Below are positions 10,989 through 21,261 of a DNA stretch of 64,000 bases, one piece after another (the stretch's first letter is position 1; every line of letters begins with the position of its first letter). This stretch comes from Mortierella alpina (Eukaryota > Mortierellomycota > Mortierellomycetes > Mortierellales > Mortierellaceae): contig JANATF010000021.1 in assembly GCA_029449245.1 (NCBI GenBank), positions 1 through 64,000 on the forward strand. The letters run 5' to 3'. The translations under genes and the position numbers were made by a program. The notes below the pieces were generated by a model. The model saw nothing but the letters and a program-made list of their open reading frames with translations, did not search any database and had not been told where the DNA came from.

Positions 10989-11627
10989 GACTCCCCCCTC
11001 GAGATGAAATCCAGGGTTGCAGTGCTGTGATGTGGCTAGAAACGGTAGCAATTCGTTTCTAAAGTGCCAGGATAAAGGAAAAACCATACAAAGTGATGGG
11101 AAAAAAGAACCTTTTCCATATAGATAGAGGGATTAAAACCTCTGAGAGTGGGTAGAGCAGAGTGTACATCTCCTGCTTGAACCACATGGGAAGGAAAACC
11201 GATGAAGAACGGGAAAGCCTTCTCAGACCAGGATCAAAAATTAACCTGAGTTAGTCTGATGAGAACATGTCTCATACTGCTGTACAGTGCGTCTGCAGAC
11301 TGCAGCTGTCTAAAATGCCTAATATACGGTGGCTAGTGCTCAATGGCACGAGTTGACAAAAGACAACTCTTACTTGTCATGGAAAAACGCAATGCGGAAA
11401 AAAGACCAAAGACCAAGTGTGAATGAATGAGGAAAGTAAGGTCCAAACCTTAATCCAAAAAACCTCATGGTGAACAACGCGCGCGTGAGAATGTGGTATA
11501 CATGGGAATAAGCCCCACACTCCCCCGCAAAATGATTTTTTACGCGGTTCAAAAATAGAATTACAAAATTGTAATGTACATGCCTCTTCTCTTCTCCATT
11601 CCCTCTCCTGCACAAACCTGAAAACGA
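10989..11627 (-). other. 3' region of the gypsy element
   Basis: Non-coding between the Pol stop and the 3' LTR. Besides the LTR-adjacent polypurine tract it contains a second one at about 11522-11531 (GCGGGGGAG on the minus strand) directly followed by TGTGGGGCTTATTCC. That could be the buried edge of another LTR or an internal tract. A GAGGTTTTAAT/CCCTC motif near 11120-11150 recalls the repeats at 640-830. Confidence 0.5.
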
Positions 11628-14600
11628 CTACAACTTCTCCACATTACCACGACCTGATCGTCTGACCCGATGCGTAGTGCTGGAGACAGCTTGAGCAATT
11701 GAAGCGATTGCAGGAGCCTTTCTCTTAATGCTGGCTGTCGCGCTTGTTGCAAGGTGATTCTTCAACTCTTCCTTCTGAGTCTTCAGCTTCTTTCGACGCT
11801 GCTTCGCGACTACGTGAGGATTCGTCTTGTTAATTCCTTTCCAATATTGGTGGACTAACTTGTCCGAGTCAAACTGTTCGTAGGGGATGAAGGAGTCTTC
11901 ATTCTCCGAGTATCCCTTCCAATGAACCTTATAAAGTAATTGGCCGTCTTCTAAGCTATGTCCTAGAATCGACTCAACTTCGTAGCTCTCCTCAGAGGGC
12001 TGCGCCAGGTCTTGGGTTACTACGTTCAATTGCTCAGGAGCATAATGACGAGGCAAAATGTCACCCGTTGCGTCTTGCAATTCATAAGCACCAAAGCTCG
12101 TTCGTCTCACTACTTTAAAAGGGCCGTCCTTTTTAGGAACAAGAGCACCTTCAGCAACTGGGTCGATCGCCATGACAAATGCGCCAGGTTGAATTTCACG
12201 GATGGTATGCGAGTTGTTGAATTTATCAATCATTTTCTTTTGGTTGTCTGAACTAATGTCAGAAAGTGCAGGAAATATCAAATGAGTCAAGTATAATAAT
12301 CTTTTCTCTAAATCATCATCAGATAGCAAGCGACTGTCCGCAGCTGTGAAATTTGATATCCCAGGAAACGCTCTACCGTAGAACAAAGAGAACGGTGTAG
12401 AGTTATGAAGCGAGACAATTCTCGTGTTCATTTGAAGTTGAACCATGGGTAAGTGCACATCCCAATTAGTGGGGTTAGCTTCAATGTTTTTACGAAGAAT
12501 GTCCTTCATTGACTTGATATGCCTCTCTGCTACTCCGTTACCTCGAGGGTGATACGGTGTAGACAGACGATGATCAATTGTAAGTGTCTTTGTCATTTCT
12601 TTGATAATGCTGTTGACGAACTCTAGCCCATTGTCACTTTGGATGATTTTCGGAAAGCAGATATCACAAAAGAGACGGAAAAGGCGCTTACTAACTGAAG
12701 CAGCATCCTTGGTTCTCAACTCAAATAGAAATACAAATCTAGTACAGACATCAACGACTAATAATGCATATTCATAGCCATTAGTGCTCAGCGGAAATTG
12801 CGCCAAGTCTATAGCCAAGTGTTCACCAGGTAATTCTGCGTGAATGGCTTTTAAAGGGTGATAGCCTTTTCTTGCGATATTGTACCGCTGACAAGATGAA
12901 CACGATTTAACCCAAAGGACACAGTCCTCTTTCAATCTGGGCCACGTTTTATTGTCTTGATGGATCATGTTCACCATTGCTGTAGCCCCTAAATGACCAA
13001 AGGAATGCGTCTTCTTCAAAATCTCTCTTCGCCTAGATTTCTCAGGAACGTGCCAACTCTCAGGATCAGGAATTTGATGCATGAAAGACAATGCAGGCAA
13101 CTGCACCCCTTCTGGAGATGTTATGCTATCAGGAGTCATTCGAAGAGCAAAGTCTACAGAATCAATTGTCTTTGGAACAGATGACACACTGGACATGGCA
13201 GCATTACTCCTTGAATGCTTCACGATATCTGACCTTTTATCTTCTGGCCATAATTCTTCAGGAAACGCTCTGGATAAAGTGTCAGGGATCACATTCAATA
13301 TTCCAGGATGATGAATTATTTCAAAGTCATAGCTGAAGATAGTTTCACGCCAATCAGCCATTATGTTTGACAAACATTTCTGATCCATCAGAAAGGTCAA
13401 CGGCTTATGATCTGTGAATAAGGTAAAACGTCTGCCCCACAAATAATAGTGAAACTTCTTTAAAGTAAAGATGATTGCTAGTAGTTCCTTTTTATAAGCC
13501 GGATACCGCTTCTCATGATCACGCAAAGCACGCGAAGTGAAAGAGATATAATTAATCTTACTATCGTCTTTTTCGCCTAATGGTAACTGATAAGCCATAC
13601 CAGCAATCCCTTCATTCGAAGCATCCGTTCCTACATACATATGCAGTCTCCAGATTACTTGTTTCAATATAGGAGCATACGGAAATAGCTTTTTAATGCC
13701 CTCAAAGCACTTCATCTGCAAATCATTCAGTACGAAGTGACCTTTAGCATTGCGCAAAGATTCGAGTGGACCAGCAATAGGACCATATAAAGGCAAGTAC
13801 TCTCGGAAGTAGTTAAACATTCCCATGTATCTTTGTACTGCCTTGTTGTTGGTAGGTGGGGCCCATTGTGAAATGTTGGCCACCTTCTCAGGATTTATTC
13901 TCCTTCCTTCCTTGTTAACAAGAAATCCTAACAACATGATCTCTGTATGAAAGAGATGACATTTCTGACGATTGAGGATGAGCTTCGCTTGTGTCAATCT
14001 GTCCACAATTATTTTTGCTTGCTCTAGATGATCCTCCTTCGTATGAGAGAAAATAACCGTATCATCAACATAGATGCCAGCGAACTGGAGGTCACCGAGG
14101 AGGTAAGACATGCCTCTTTGAAAGATGCTCGTCATTGGTTTCAAACCAAAAGGAGCTCTTGCAAACATGTACTGTTTTCCTTCATAGGTGAAAGCTGTAT
14201 ACGGCTGACTTTCTTTTGAAAGTGGCAGTCGATGGTACGCTTGCGTCAGATCAAAGGTAGAATAGTATTTATGACCAGCAGCCTTTTTGAGTAGATCTGG
14301 AATCAGTGGCAACGGAAATGTGTCTGATTTTAACAATTGTTTGTTCAACACTCTCGGGTCTAGGCACACTCGGTATTTCAACACTTTACCATCCATATCT
14401 CTTCTGGCTGCTAAAGTCAGTGAGTTATTATAAGGATTGCCTTTCGGCGCTAGGACAATGACACCATCATCCCCCCATTGTTTGATCTGACGTGCGACCT
14501 CTGCACCTTGTGAATGTGCATGGAACGGCCTGGATTTGACATTAATTACGCAGTCTGCCGGCAATTTCAATTCTACTTTCAGGATCTCAAGCTCACAATA

Positions 14601-15539
14601 GCTTTTGGGATCGATTGCAGAGTTGCGCTCCAGTGCAGGTTCCAGTTCCTTCAAGAAATATGCCTTGTCCGCTAAGAACTCGGGCGTGTTTTCTGTGTCA
14701 GGTACAGCATCTGGCAAGATAGATGGTTTATCATCATCATAGATCCAGATATCAGTCAAAGGAGGCGGTTTGGGCATGCGGACACCTCCGACATAGTACC
14801 CAAAGCGAGGAAACAAGTCCATGCCGATATAAAAATCATAATAAGGTATGTTCATAACACTTATTTGACACGAAACCGATCTGTCATTACACACAAGATC
14901 AACTTTGTCGCATGTAAGCATGTTTTCAGCTTTCATTCCAGCTTGTCCTAACTCAATTGGTCCTGGTAGCCTGGCTACTTTGATTCCCATCTCTCTAGCA
15001 ATGGCTAAATCGATATACGAATCTGTGGATCCACAATCAAGTACAGCGGTAAGTTCTTTGCCATTGGCATATATCTTTACCGAAATGCGATTATCACCTT
15101 CTTGAGCACCTCTGAAAGCACAAAGTCTCTTTGTTGGTGTATAAGGATCAAATTCAGCAAAATAGCGGGCAACATCAGCATGTTTATTGATATGAACATC
15201 ATTAATCTTCTCCGCTAAAATAGTGTCCAAGCTCGAACTACGGATCATATCGACCTCTTGAGTCATGGCGGCCAAACGCTTGGCATGGACAGGCTGCAGT
15301 TCAATAACAGCAGGCGCCTTCTGCATGGCCGACACCGAACGGATATGGCCATGAGCAGACGACTTGTGCTTCTTGAACTGAGGTCTCAGTTCAGGATGCA
15401 ATACGTAGCATTGGGCTGGAGCATGGGTGCTGGAAGTGCACCTCTCCTTGCTACAAGGCTGGCGAGTATCCTTGCGAGGATGCTTGCCCTTGTTAGGCTG
15501 CGGGATCGCGGATACTTTGCCGTGATAGCCTTCTGTCCC
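11628..15539 (-). CDS. Ty3/gypsy Pol: protease, RT, RNase H, integrase, chromodomain
   Basis: Uninterrupted frame of about 1300 codons, open upstream to two stops near 15542. In order: a zinc-knuckle-like C-x4-C-x4-H-x4-C (near 15420-15470), aspartic protease (VLDCGSTDSYI), reverse transcriptase with YVDD, RNase H (TDASNEG, TDHKPL), integrase HHCC finger (HSFGHLG...CSSCQRYN), the DDE residues (AIDLAQ, SDNGLEF, HPRGNGVAERH) and a chromodomain (YEVESILGH, VHWKGY). It makes the enzymes for reverse transcription and integration and looks intact. The first residues are non-ATG; the frame may be reached from gag by frameshifting, but gag is missing here. Confidence 0.92.
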   Translation of the reverse strand, partial: GTEGYHGKVSAIPQPNKGKHPRKDTRQPCSKERCTSSTHAPAQCYVLHPELRPQFKKHKSSAHGHIRSVSAMQKAPAVIELQPVHAKRLAAMTQEVDMIRSSSLDTILAEKINDVHINKHADVARYFAEFDPYTPTKRLCAFRGAQEGDNRISVKIYANGKELTAVLDCGSTDSYIDLAIAREMGIKVARLPGPIELGQAGMKAENMLTCDKVDLVCNDRSVSCQISVMNIPYYDFYIGMDLFPRFGYYVGGVRMPKPPPLTDIWIYDDDKPSILPDAVPDTENTPEFLADKAYFLKELEPALERNSAIDPKSYCELEILKVELKLPADCVINVKSRPFHAHSQGAEVARQIKQWGDDGVIVLAPKGNPYNNSLTLAARRDMDGKVLKYRVCLDPRVLNKQLLKSDTFPLPLIPDLLKKAAGHKYYSTFDLTQAYHRLPLSKESQPYTAFTYEGKQYMFARAPFGLKPMTSIFQRGMSYLLGDLQFAGIYVDDTVIFSHTKEDHLEQAKIIVDRLTQAKLILNRQKCHLFHTEIMLLGFLVNKEGRRINPEKVANISQWAPPTNNKAVQRYMGMFNYFREYLPLYGPIAGPLESLRNAKGHFVLNDLQMKCFEGIKKLFPYAPILKQVIWRLHMYVGTDASNEGIAGMAYQLPLGEKDDSKINYISFTSRALRDHEKRYPAYKKELLAIIFTLKKFHYYLWGRRFTLFTDHKPLTFLMDQKCLSNIMADWRETIFSYDFEIIHHPGILNVIPDTLSRAFPEELWPEDKRSDIVKHSRSNAAMSSVSSVPKTIDSVDFALRMTPDSITSPEGVQLPALSFMHQIPDPESWHVPEKSRRREILKKTHSFGHLGATAMVNMIHQDNKTWPRLKEDCVLWVKSCSSCQRYNIARKGYHPLKAIHAELPGEHLAIDLAQFPLSTNGYEYALLVVDVCTRFVFLFELRTKDAASVSKRLFRLFCDICFPKIIQSDNGLEFVNSIIKEMTKTLTIDHRLSTPYHPRGNGVAERHIKSMKDILRKNIEANPTNWDVHLPMVQLQMNTRIVSLHNSTPFSLFYGRAFPGISNFTAADSRLLSDDDLEKRLLYLTHLIFPALSDISSDNQKKMIDKFNNSHTIREIQPGAFVMAIDPVAEGALVPKKDGPFKVVRRTSFGAYELQDATGDILPRHYAPEQLNVVTQDLAQPSEESYEVESILGHSLEDGQLLYKVHWKGYSENEDSFIPYEQFDSDKLVHQYWKGINKTNPHVVAKQRRKKLKTQKEELKNHLATSATASIKRKAPAIASIAQAVSSTTHRVRRSGRGNVEKL

Positions 15540-16363
15540 TCATCAGGCAACCCAGCAAACAAAGACTCTATGACCAGAGTCTCGTAAGCTGAGACAATGT
15601 CGTCAGATGTCATGAGGTAGGGAAATCAAAAGCAGAAAAGAGGAGGTTCAAGAGATTCTACGACCGGACTTTTTATTATGCCAACAGTTCAGTTCTCTAA
15701 CTCTACTACTACAGTCTATAGTATAGATATATGAGACTTACCTTGCTATAGGATTTTGTCTCTGTAACACCAAGTGATGGTCGAAACACACACGAGGAGT
15801 CTTGCAGTCAGAAGACTACACAAGTGAAGTATATCGGTCGAAGCTCGGCTGCTTACAGAAGAATTTTCTGGCGGCTGAATCACAACAACACAGCAACAAC
15901 AACAATGAAAATTTTTCTGGCGGAGTCAACCGACAACAGAAAGATGATTTGCAAACGGTAAAGACCAATCAGCAGTGATGATGAATTGCAGGCGGTAAAT
16001 ACCGTCAACAATAAAGATAATTTGCAGAGGTGAATTTCAACCGCAAAATCAGATAGTTTGTGATGGATGTCAACAACACTGGAACACGACACTATGGATA
16101 TTTCCAAGAACAGCGTATCAAACAGTGATATGTAGCCAATACACAAAAGGGCGCAAAGGAAGGATCTTCGAAGCAGTATTCAACAGGAACAAGCCTATTG
16201 GATCTTTTTCTGGATCTAACCTGAGCAATAGTAAACGACAAAGGAGAGGTCCCAATTGCACACAACGTCTGACGTCTGATCGAATCTCAAAGGATGGAAG
16301 ATCAAACACAACGGAGGATGGATGCAATGGATGGATGCCGACTCTTAAGTACGTTGAAAAAAA
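15540..16363 (-). other. Leader of the gypsy element, gag mostly missing
   Basis: A gag frame of several hundred codons is expected between the 5' LTR and pol. Only a short fragment in another frame (15546-15613, MTSDDIVSAYETLVIESLFA) resembles the end of a Gag. The rest holds imperfect repeats of a TTCTGGCGG/TTTGCARACGGT type (15860-16060). A primer-binding site of the TGG type is not seen beside the 5' LTR, so the priming mode is unclear. Confidence 0.55.
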
Positions 16364-16576
16364 TGTGATATTCTCTAGGGGTAAACTTACAATACTAACT
16401 GGGGAACTGAAGTCAACGAGAACAAGAGAGGGTTTTATTGTGGACAGGGATCTGGAGGACTTATATAGCTCCTCCAGACACCGGTCACGGGAACTCTTAA
16501 TAATCGTAGAAGTAAAAAGGGAGGTGCGACTCAGGTACATACGTGCCTGAGCCCCACACCAGCATAAAACACCACA
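16364..16576 (-). repeat. 5' LTR of the gypsy element (213 bp)
   Basis: Same sequence as 10776-10988 by eye. Its right edge (CACA at 16573-16576) breaks the RT frame of the DIRS-like element, whose last own residues are ..QDFFQEL. Confidence 0.85.
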
Positions 16577-18200
16577 CAGCTCCTGGAAGAAATCCTGGCT
16601 GATGGACCATTCCAGCTGCGTGTTCATCCTGCGCGAGGGAGCGTCCGCTGGGTTGAACTGTGACGGCACGTAGGTGGTCCTGAGGCGTGTTCCTGTCTCG
16701 AGGCAGTAGGACCATATCTCCTCTGCTAGGTCCATCAGCTGAGGGGAGCGAGTGCCTCCAAATTTGTTGACGTAGGCAATGGTCGTTGTGTTGTCCGAAA
16801 TGATGTTCACCAATTTGCCTTTGGCACGAGGGTGATGGATGACATGCCAAACGACCTTCAACTCCTTCCAGTTGATGTGCTGATCCATCTCCTCGTCCGA
16901 CCATGAGCGACTGATGATCTCCTTGTCGATGACGATCCCCCAGTGGTTGTCGGAGCTGTCCGTGTACGCATCCACCTCCGTTGCTTGAGGGAGAAAACAC
17001 TGGCCGTTCCATTGATGAAGGTTGGTGCACCACCATTCGAGTTCCTGTCGGGCTGTGTCCGTCAACTTCACCAGGTCCGTCCAGCTGCATGTCTTCAGTG
17101 ATGAATTGAGTAGCTGGGTTAGGCGTCGAGTCCGCAACCGTGCTGGGAAGACTGCTGCCATCATGGCCATGGCTTTCCCAATGAACGCTGAGAGGTTGCG
17201 GAGCGATGTCTCTCCCAAACGCAGTAGTTTGCCGGCTTCCCTGCGAATGTCCCTGATTTTTGAGCGAGGGACTGAGAGGGTCATGTCGGTAGTATCGATG
17301 GTGAATCCGAGATGGTCGATACACTGTGTTGGGGTGAGGGTTGACTTTGAGTCCTTTATAAGAAAACCCAACTCCTTTAGCTTGTCCTGTAGCATTCGGG
17401 TGTGCTGCTGCGACTCTTCTTTGCTGGATGCCAAGATGATCAGGTCGTCGAGGTAGGCTGAGACCCTGATCCCCTTCTTGCGAGCCCAAGTGAGCACCGG
17501 CTTCAAGATCTTTGTGAAGATAAGAGGAGAGAGTGAGAGACCGAACGGTAGGACGCGAAATTGGTATTGTGTGCCGTTCCACTGGAACTGGAGGAAACGA
17601 CGAGACGATGGGTGCACAAGAACATGAAGGAATGCATCCTGAAGATCGATGCTTGTCATCCAATCGCCTTTCTTGACCATGCGGCATACCTGGGCCATGG
17701 TCTCCATCTTGAATGCGCGTCGGGGAATGAACTTGTTCAACGGCCGCAAGTTGAGCACAGGTCGGACATCGCCTGTCTTCTTCGGTACCGTAAATAAGCG
17801 GGACGTAAATCCCACCTCCGACGCCTCTTCGATGGCCTTTTTTCCCAACATAGATAGGACCTCCCGCTCTATGGCTAACCTGTCGGAGAGGGAATGTTGG
17901 AAGCCCGATTTTTGACGCCGTCCGGTGGGGGGTGTGGATGTGAACGGGACGCGAAAGCCCTCGTTGATGATGTTGTTGACCCACTGGGAATCCGTGAGAA
18001 AACTCCACGCCCGCTGGAAGAGGGAGAGACGGCCCCCTACTGGCGTGTCTCCCCCTCTGATCCGTTTCCCTGTCCACTGTCGTCGTTGGATCGGGATTTG
18101 CTGCGCTTCTGGCCGTAACTGCGGTCGCCAGAGTTGCTGCTGTTGTTGCCCTTGGACTTTTTGTCGCTCTTGTTGTAGTTGCTGCTCTTGCTGGCACTCT
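16577..18200 (-). CDS. DIRS-like reverse transcriptase / RNase H, 3' truncated
   Basis: Frame open from within the gag overlap (about 18200) to the LTR at 16576. Motifs: a DIRS-type leader (GGRLSLFQRAW, QWVNNIINEGF), RT blocks (TSRLFTVPKK, RPVLNLRPLNKF, SIDLQDAFLHV), the YLDDLIIL active site, and RNase H residues in DAYTDSSDNHWG, INWKELK, ISDNTTT and NPADAPSRR. DIRS elements integrate with a tyrosine recombinase; neither it nor a methyltransferase is present because the LTR cuts the element here. The frame continues for some 150 codons through the LTR, but those residues are not DIRS protein. It overlaps the gag frame. Confidence 0.85.
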
Positions 18201-18969
18201 TTCCGCTGCTGTTCTTCTTATTAGAGTCGCTTTGCTGAGTCCTGGAACGTTGCTTGTCTTGAGACTTCTTCTCGACCGTCTTCGGGTCGACAACAGGTTT
18301 CGAAGCAGCCAAAATGGCTTCAGCCTGCCGGCGGCGCTCAGCCAGGTCATCGACCGTAAGCAAAGAGGGGCCGTCAGCGAGGCTGATCTGGGAGACGGCA
18401 TAGAGACCGCCGTCGCGACGAGATTGGGACATCTGTCCCGCAATGTCACCCAGCATGATCCTGAGTGTGTTGGCGAAAGCAAATACTTTTGTGAGCAACT
18501 GGGGATCCTCAGGGTTCTGGGTGAGTTCGTGAACGAAGGTGTCAATGGGGCGTGTAAGGTGAGCGAGTTTAGTTTGGTAAAGGGCGAGGGTGTCATTAAC
18601 TGCCTTTGCTTGTGCAGAGAGTTTAAGATGACCACCGAGCGGATGGAGTGCAGGGGCTTGGTATTCCATGAGGGAATTGTAGTGGTAATCTGCCATGGTG
18701 AAGACTTTGTGTTCTTTGGGGAGGGCAGCTTCGAAGAACTGTTCCTCACCAACGGCAGGGCACTTGAGAAGGAGTTCGGGATAAGGGGTAAGAGTGGTAG
18801 AACGAGCCTTCTGGGAGACATTTGGGTCACCGAGGGAAGCGTTGGCGCGAAGCTCGACAAGCTCCCTATCTTGGGCCTCAAGTCGGCGCTCCTGAGCCTC
18901 GAGGCGATCAAAAATCGCTTGGAGGACGTCAGGGGAGAGAGTAGGAGTGGATTCATCCTGAGGATGCAT
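18037..18969 (-). CDS. DIRS-like Gag protein
   Basis: About 310 residues from the ATG at 18969 (MHPQDESTPTLSPDVLQAIF). It begins with a coiled coil (FDRLEAQERRLEAQDRELVEL), has a helical middle, and ends in a Ser/Lys/Asn-rich basic tail (KKSQDKQRSRTQQ...). It precedes and overlaps RT/RNase H on the same strand, the usual ORF1 place in DIRS-like elements. No zinc knuckle is visible. An upstream in-frame extension to 19062 is possible but less likely. Confidence 0.7.
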   Translation of the reverse strand: MHPQDESTPTLSPDVLQAIFDRLEAQERRLEAQDRELVELRANASLGDPNVSQKARSTTLTPYPELLLKCPAVGEEQFFEAALPKEHKVFTMADYHYNSLMEYQAPALHPLGGHLKLSAQAKAVNDTLALYQTKLAHLTRPIDTFVHELTQNPEDPQLLTKVFAFANTLRIMLGDIAGQMSQSRRDGGLYAVSQISLADGPSLLTVDDLAERRRQAEAILAASKPVVDPKTVEKKSQDKQRSRTQQSDSNKKNSSGKSASKSSNYNKSDKKSKGNNSSNSGDRSYGQKRSKSRSNDDSGQGNGSEGETRQ

Positions 18970-19183
18970 TGATCGATGCTTGCGAAGGATGAGTTCCAGT
19001 TCGTGATAAAAGAAAAGATGAGTTTCTGAGCTGCCTTGGATCCAGTAGATATAGATATCCACGCCACCAAAAAAAAAAAAAAAAAAACAGGTTTTTTATT
19101 TGGAGGATCATGACAATAAAAGAAAAGGTACACACAGGGAGAGTCCCATCGAAGGGCTGAATAATCAATGAGTGTACAGAAAT

Positions 19184-19283
19184 AGTCGTGTACACGACTG
19201 GCACACGACTCGTGACACACGACTTTTTCGGATTTTTGTATTTGCATATATGCGAATAGACACACGACTTCACACGATTTCCT
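19184..19283 (+). repeat. Left arm of a long inverted repeat
   Basis: Begins AGTCGTGTACACGACTGGC and contains several CACGACT/AGTCGTG palindromes and TATTTGCATATATGCGAATA. Its reverse complement recurs at 19817-19906 with one substitution and a 10-nt length difference. It could be the terminal repeat of the DIRS-like element to its left, or an arm of a foldback/MITE unit spanning 19184-19906. Confidence 0.75.
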
Positions 19284-19816
19284 AGCAATATTTTTTTTTT
19301 TGGTATTTGACGGGGATCTACATAGCTTGGGTCTCAGTCGCGCCGTGTTTCAAAAAAAAAAGAAAGAAAGAAAGAAATGATGGTGAAAGCGCCGGAATCC
19401 GATGGGGATATCTTTGGGCGTGGTTGCTCGGAATGGTAGGGTGCCAACATGTGCGGGATGTGGGCAGACAATAAACGAGGATCTCAGCGCCTGTTGCTCA
19501 CAGTGACTGTAAATGAGGCCAAGTTCTGGACTACCACATCGTCCTTTCATGTCGAGGAGGATTGTATTAAAGACATGGATTGGAGGTAACAGGAAGAGGC
19601 AAGGACTCTAGTTTCACCTTTTGCCGATCTTCCCGATCAACCACCCACACACCGCCACGATTTGCACAAATCTTCGAAGCAACAGTCTGGTCGGAGAAAT
19701 GCTTTGAGGGAGCTCTCATCTTCTCTGGGTCCAGCTTGGACTCACTCGACTTCGTCCAGGAAAAGATGTTGAACAGATGGCTGCCAAAAAAAAAAAAAAA
19801 AAAAAAAAAAAACGCA
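19284..19816. other. Interior between the inverted repeats
   Basis: Flanked inside by a poly-T tract (about 19290-19301) and a long poly-A tract (about 19784-19812). A short plus-strand frame ending near 19508 reads CAGCGQTINEDLSACCSQ, a zinc-ribbon-like pattern. No intact gene. Confidence 0.4.
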
Positions 19817-19906
19817 AGGAAATCGTGTGTCTATTCGCATATATGCAAATACAAAAATCCGAAAAAGTCGTGCGTCACGAGTCGTGTGCCAGTCGTGTAC
19901 ACGACT
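19817..19906 (-). repeat. Right arm of the long inverted repeat
   Basis: Reverse complement of 19184-19283, about 90 bp aligned. Outside the arms an AATAAAAGAA..GGT.ACACA motif occurs on the same strand on both sides (about 19114 and 19927), but no simple target-site duplication is visible. Confidence 0.75.
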
Positions 19907-21042
19907 TTTTTGTATGACCCATAATCAATAAAAGAAGGTCACACATACGGACATGGCACCGTAGACAATGGAGATGAGTGCTGACTATATACGCGATCCA
20001 CTTATCGTGCGGTGCGTGTGCAGGAACCGGTTTTATGCAGCAAGAAACTACTTACCGTTACTTTGAAGCTGGTATTCGCTCGCACGAAATGTTACATGAG
20101 GAAGAGTCATGGCGCTGAAACTCATTTCAAAATTCATGGCGGGATTGAGAGAGTTGCGGTTTGTGCATTCTGGATTCCGTATTTGCTTTTCACCCTGCTT
20201 GAACCCCTTCCTCAACTCTAGGCGAATCTCGTCAAAGCTTGTCAAAAGCTCAAAAAAGGATAAAAATCCAACTCAGAAAGGGTACATGTAAAAAAGCCCG
20301 TTCCACAGATCAGGATACGCAAGGAGCTAGTGAACTTGAGCTGGCGAGTCTTGGCAAGGTGGAGGACTTTGGAGGGAAGTAGCGAGCTGTCGATGCTGAT
20401 TGTGGCGTTGACCAGTTCGAGAGAGAGAGAGAAAGAAAGAGTGGCGTGGAGAAAAGATGATTAAAAAAAATGCAGCTCTCAGGGATGCCATGCGAGTTTT
20501 ATGCAAGCCACGTTTTTTTTAGCTCGTGCGTGCCTTCACCCCGTTCACCTTCCCTCATGCGTTCATCCTCCATGGACACCTTTCAATGTCCTTTGCTACC
20601 GAAGGCTACATAGATGCCGTAGGAACCAGTAGTCGCGAAAATGAGGATGATGAAGCGCATATTTCAAGTAAGGTTCATTCTCATACATGAATCTACTAGA
20701 GGGCGCGCTCCCTTCGGTCGCGCGAAGGGTTTCGTGGCACTACATTCTATTTCAATACAAAACTACTCTCAACTGATGAACTGCATGTGCAGCGGATTCT
20801 CTCCAGGATAGCCTGCGTTCAGAGTTGGCTCATCTGGCTTGAATATAACCTGCTAAGGGATCTCAGAGTAGTGTGAATACTCTCCACTGGACACCGTCGC
20901 CTGCTTGCCCTCCAATGTAGAGAAGAAAGTCAACGAACAACGGGAGCCGTGGGTCTTGTACGACTCTCATGTTCGTGAGCTTGAGGCTCTCGACCGAGCG
21001 CCAAACTTTAAGTGAACTTCAGACATGCATTCTCAGTTTGAG
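19907..21042. other. No gene recognised
   Basis: Short frames only. It holds a small GC-rich hairpin-like stretch near 20703-20732 (GCGCTCCCTTCGG..CGCGAAGGG) and simple GA repeats near 20418. I see nothing else. Confidence 0.4.
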
Positions 21043-21261
21043 CTAGAGAACCTCGAACAATGATCGGTAGAAGTTGTCGAAAGTCAGCGCCAAACACAAC
21101 AGCGTCTCTCTAAACGCCGCATCCGAGGGCAAAGGCTTCGTACTCATTAGATCGCTCAGTGCTCGATCAGCAGCCTGAGATCCCCATCGGTGGTGCATAA
21201 CGACCTCATCCCAGAAGATTACAGTAACACTGTCGTTAAAGCATTTTATCATTTCAGGCAC
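21043..21261 (-). pseudogene. Helitron/PIF1-like helicase remnant
   Basis: A 70-residue fragment with VTVIFWDEVVMHHRWGSQAA followed by DRALSDLM. This matches the Walker B region of PIF1-family helicases, as carried by Helitrons (..IIWDEAPM.H+...E..DR.L.DL..). The Walker A block and the rest are missing, so it is a fossil. The fragment length makes the assignment moderate. Confidence 0.5.

Larger units (their letters stand above)
10776..16576 (-). mobile_element. Ty3/gypsy chromovirus with identical LTRs, gag nearly absent
   Basis: Bounded by two identical 213-bp LTRs (10776-10988 and 16364-16576). Read on the minus strand the order is 5' LTR, about 820 bp with no long gag frame, pol, a 3' region, a polypurine tract, and the 3' LTR. 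Identical LTRs suggest a recent insertion. The outer flanks do not match (CGTCT at 10771-10775 versus CAGCT at 16577-16581): the left flank is a host gene, the right a DIRS element. That suggests recombination between LTRs of two insertions rather than one clean integration. Confidence 0.8.

Noticed and set aside
10776-16581. Target-site duplication of the gypsy element
   Set aside because: The flanking 5-mers CGTCT and CAGCT do not match, so I did not annotate one.
16497-19265. A 922-codon open frame on the minus strand through the DIRS-like element
   Set aside because: It is a shadow: gag and the RT/RNase H motifs lie in the other two frames, and this frame has a Pro/Arg/Ser-biased composition without domains.
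20012-20291. Short overlapping frames with plausible start codons
   Set aside because: Opposite-strand frames of similar length, no motifs and no promoter; treated as non-coding.
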